From: Pseudomonadota bacterium
Lineage (GTDB): Bacteria > Desulfobacterota > Syntrophia > Syntrophales > JADFWA01
DNA length: 5,185 nucleotides
Direction: 5' to 3'
Assembly (NCBI GenBank): GCA_030610915.1
Contig: JAUWQS010000155.1
Location: 1 to 5,185, forward strand
Shown here: one piece after another, positions 4,723 to 5,185 of the stretch
How positions within the stretch are numbered: position 1 is the stretch's first letter
Layout of the letters: every line of letters begins with the position of its first letter
The notes under the pieces: model-generated
The model's input: only the letters and a program-made list of their open reading frames with translations
The model's database searches: none
Told to the model about the DNA's origin: nothing
Program-made: the position numbers and the translations under genes

Positions 4723-4962
4723 ATGAAGAAGAAGGAATTACAAGAACTTATCAAACAAGGTGAAGGTTATTTTGTTGAGCAGGATTTAAAAGAGGTATTG
4801 GGCGAAGACGATTTTGAGCAGGTGCCGGACGAGCAAAAAGAAAAGGTAATTGAAGAACTCCACAAACGCTGGTCAAACCCTGCCAGCGAGATTGTAAAAC
4901 GAATGAACAGCTTTGCAGAAAAAAGCCCGGATTTTTTAAAACCGATTCTGGAGAGTAAATAA
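4723..4962 (+). CDS. Small acidic protein of unknown function, 79 aa
   Basis: I do not recognise a family. The protein is rich in Glu and Lys, with no Cys and no membrane segment, and should be helical and soluble. The N-terminal half (KKKELQELIKQGEGYFVEQDLKEVLG) and the middle (DEQKEKVIEELHKRW, residues 36-50) look like amphipathic helices; the end is NPASEIVKRMNSFAEKSPDFLKPILESK. The start at ATG 4723 has a ribosome binding site and lies 14 bases into the presumed cassette, the same spacing as the HEPN-like gene. Small orphan proteins like this are common cargo of cassette arrays. Coding is supported by regular codon use and a clean start and stop, not by homology. Confidence 0.7.
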   Translation: MKKKELQELIKQGEGYFVEQDLKEVLGEDDFEQVPDEQKEKVIEELHKRWSNPASEIVKRMNSFAEKSPDFLKPILESK

Positions 4963-4981
4963 AAGAAGGTGGCCGCAGCTC

Positions 4982-5038
4982 AAATATTAAGTAATGGTAT
5001 TCCGGCTGTTTAGTTTAAATAGTGAATATTTAATATTT
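4982..5038. repeat. AT-rich 9-bp inverted repeat downstream of the 79-aa gene
   Basis: AAATATTAA (4982-4990) is the perfect reverse complement of TTAATATTT (5030-5038), with 39 bases between. In such AT-rich sequence it may be chance. There is no T-run typical of a terminator, and no gene lies in this stretch. Confidence 0.35.
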
Positions 5039-5048
5039 TAAGACGCGA

Positions 5049-5152
5049 CTCCAACAAACCACAAGGAGCGGGGAACATAACCCTTCCTACATTTAAGAAG
5101 GCGGATATCATTACAAAGGTGATGATATCCATATCCGCTCAATAACTTGATG
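5049..5152 (+). other. Probable attC site of the 79-aa gene cassette
   Basis: The candidate R'' is CTCCAAC (5049-5055), followed by AAA as in other attC sites. The supposed cassette start TTGAAG (4709-4714) is complementary at 5 of 6 positions. An outer stem GAGCGG (5066-5071) pairs with CCGCTC (5135-5140). Inside are CCTTC/GAAGG (5082-5086 with 5097-5101) and GGATATCAT/ATGATATCC (5103-5111 with 5122-5130), which competes with GCGGATAT/ATATCCGC (5101-5108 with 5131-5138) because ATATCC is duplicated in tandem (5125-5136). The junction reads AAC-TTGATGG, so the base before TT is C instead of G. An alternative R'' is ATTTAAG (5091-5097). Confidence 0.5.
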
Positions 5153-5185
5153 GCCCCCCTTCGGGGCACCAACGCCCAGGATGAG
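5143..5185 (+). repeat. Terminal repeat identical to bases 1-43
   Basis: The last 43 bases equal the first 43 bases exactly, including TAAC before the cassette start TTGATGG. This could be the overlap of a circular contig, the shared k-mer of an assembly graph at a repeated cassette, or simply two genomic copies in an array. Confidence 0.9.
5147..5185 (+). mobile_element. Short ORF-less cassette, copy 3 (cut by window end)
   Basis: It matches 5-43 with no difference, including the two positions at which copy 2 differs, so it is the copy-1 type. Only the front is inside the window. Confidence 0.75.

Larger units (their letters stand above)
1..5185 (+). mobile_element. Integron gene-cassette array (no integrase in window)
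   Basis: Cassette borders that I infer are 5-138 (short ORF-less cassette), 139-878 (222-aa gene), 879 to about 1961 (HEPN-like gene), 1961-2092 (short cassette again), 2093-3673 (catalase), 3674 to about 4708 (higBA, disrupted attC), about 4709-5146 (79-aa gene) and 5147 onward (short cassette, cut). The main support is covariation: each R'' box is the reverse complement of the start of its own cassette. Examples are GTTAGCTCT at 138 with AGAGCTAAC at 823, and GTTGTTCGCTG at 2092 with CAGCGAACAAA at 3607. In integrons this is expected because R' is completed by the cassette's own start when the cassette is circular. All genes point the same way and fill most of their cassettes. No integrase or attI is visible, so this is either the interior of an array or an orphan attC cluster. 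Confidence 0.85.

Noticed and set aside
5013..5146. A separate ORF-less cassette starting near GTTTAAAT with R'' ATTTAAG
   Set aside because: The match is only about six A/T bases in AT-rich sequence, and no upstream attC hairpin ends there; the R'' CTCCAAC with the outer GAGCGG/CCGCTC stem is the better reading.
1..5185. CRISPR array from the repeated unit
   Set aside because: The repeats are 134 bp and about 2-3 kb apart with genes between them; no cas gene and no spacer structure.

Overview
This window reads as a stretch of an integron cassette array, or a cluster of attC sites with no integrase visible in the window. It is built from small gene cassettes all pointing rightwards on the + strand. 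The evidence is internal. Each cassette starts at a core site (GTT or a close variant). The end of each cassette carries a matching R'' box that is the reverse complement of that cassette's own first bases, followed by an imperfect hairpin with an unpaired base, as in attC recombination sites. Base composition changes sharply from cassette to cassette (a very AT-rich HEPN-like gene next to mid-GC genes), as expected for genes gathered from different hosts. No integrase, attI, rRNA, tRNA or taxonomically informative housekeeping gene is present, so the host is unresolved beyond 'bacterium'.

Layout: (1) 5-138, an ORF-less cassette of 134 bp that recurs at 1961-2092 and begins again at 5147, where the window cuts it off; (2) 139-878, a cassette with a 222-aa uncharacterised protein and a 60-bp attC; (3) 879 to about 1961, an AT-rich cassette with a HEPN-like protein, about 400 bp of non-coding sequence and a long attC; (4) second copy of the 134-bp cassette; (5) 2093-3673, a full-length haem catalase (488 aa) with a 69-bp attC; (6) from 3674, a higBA toxin-antitoxin cassette with its own promoter and palindromic operator; (7) 4379-4708, a disturbed stretch where the attC of the higBA cassette seems interrupted by an antisense sequence resembling a group II intron 3' end and by a GAATTC-rich repeat; (8) about 4709-5146, a cassette for a 79-aa acidic protein and a complex hairpin region, probably its attC; (9) the start of a third copy of the short cassette.

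The genes do not form a pathway. HigBA is the type of addiction module known to stabilise large cassette arrays. Catalase is a plausible adaptive cargo against peroxide. The HEPN-like and 222-aa proteins are accessory genes that could be defence or stress functions, but this is not shown. The most notable points are the repeated ORF-less cassette with a self-complementary design, inverted repeats between cassette start and R'' that extend well beyond the 7-bp core (16 bp perfect in one case), the catalase cassette, and a possible retroelement remnant sitting exactly on an attC. The first 43 and last 43 bases are identical, so the window may be a circular contig or a contig broken at this repeat.
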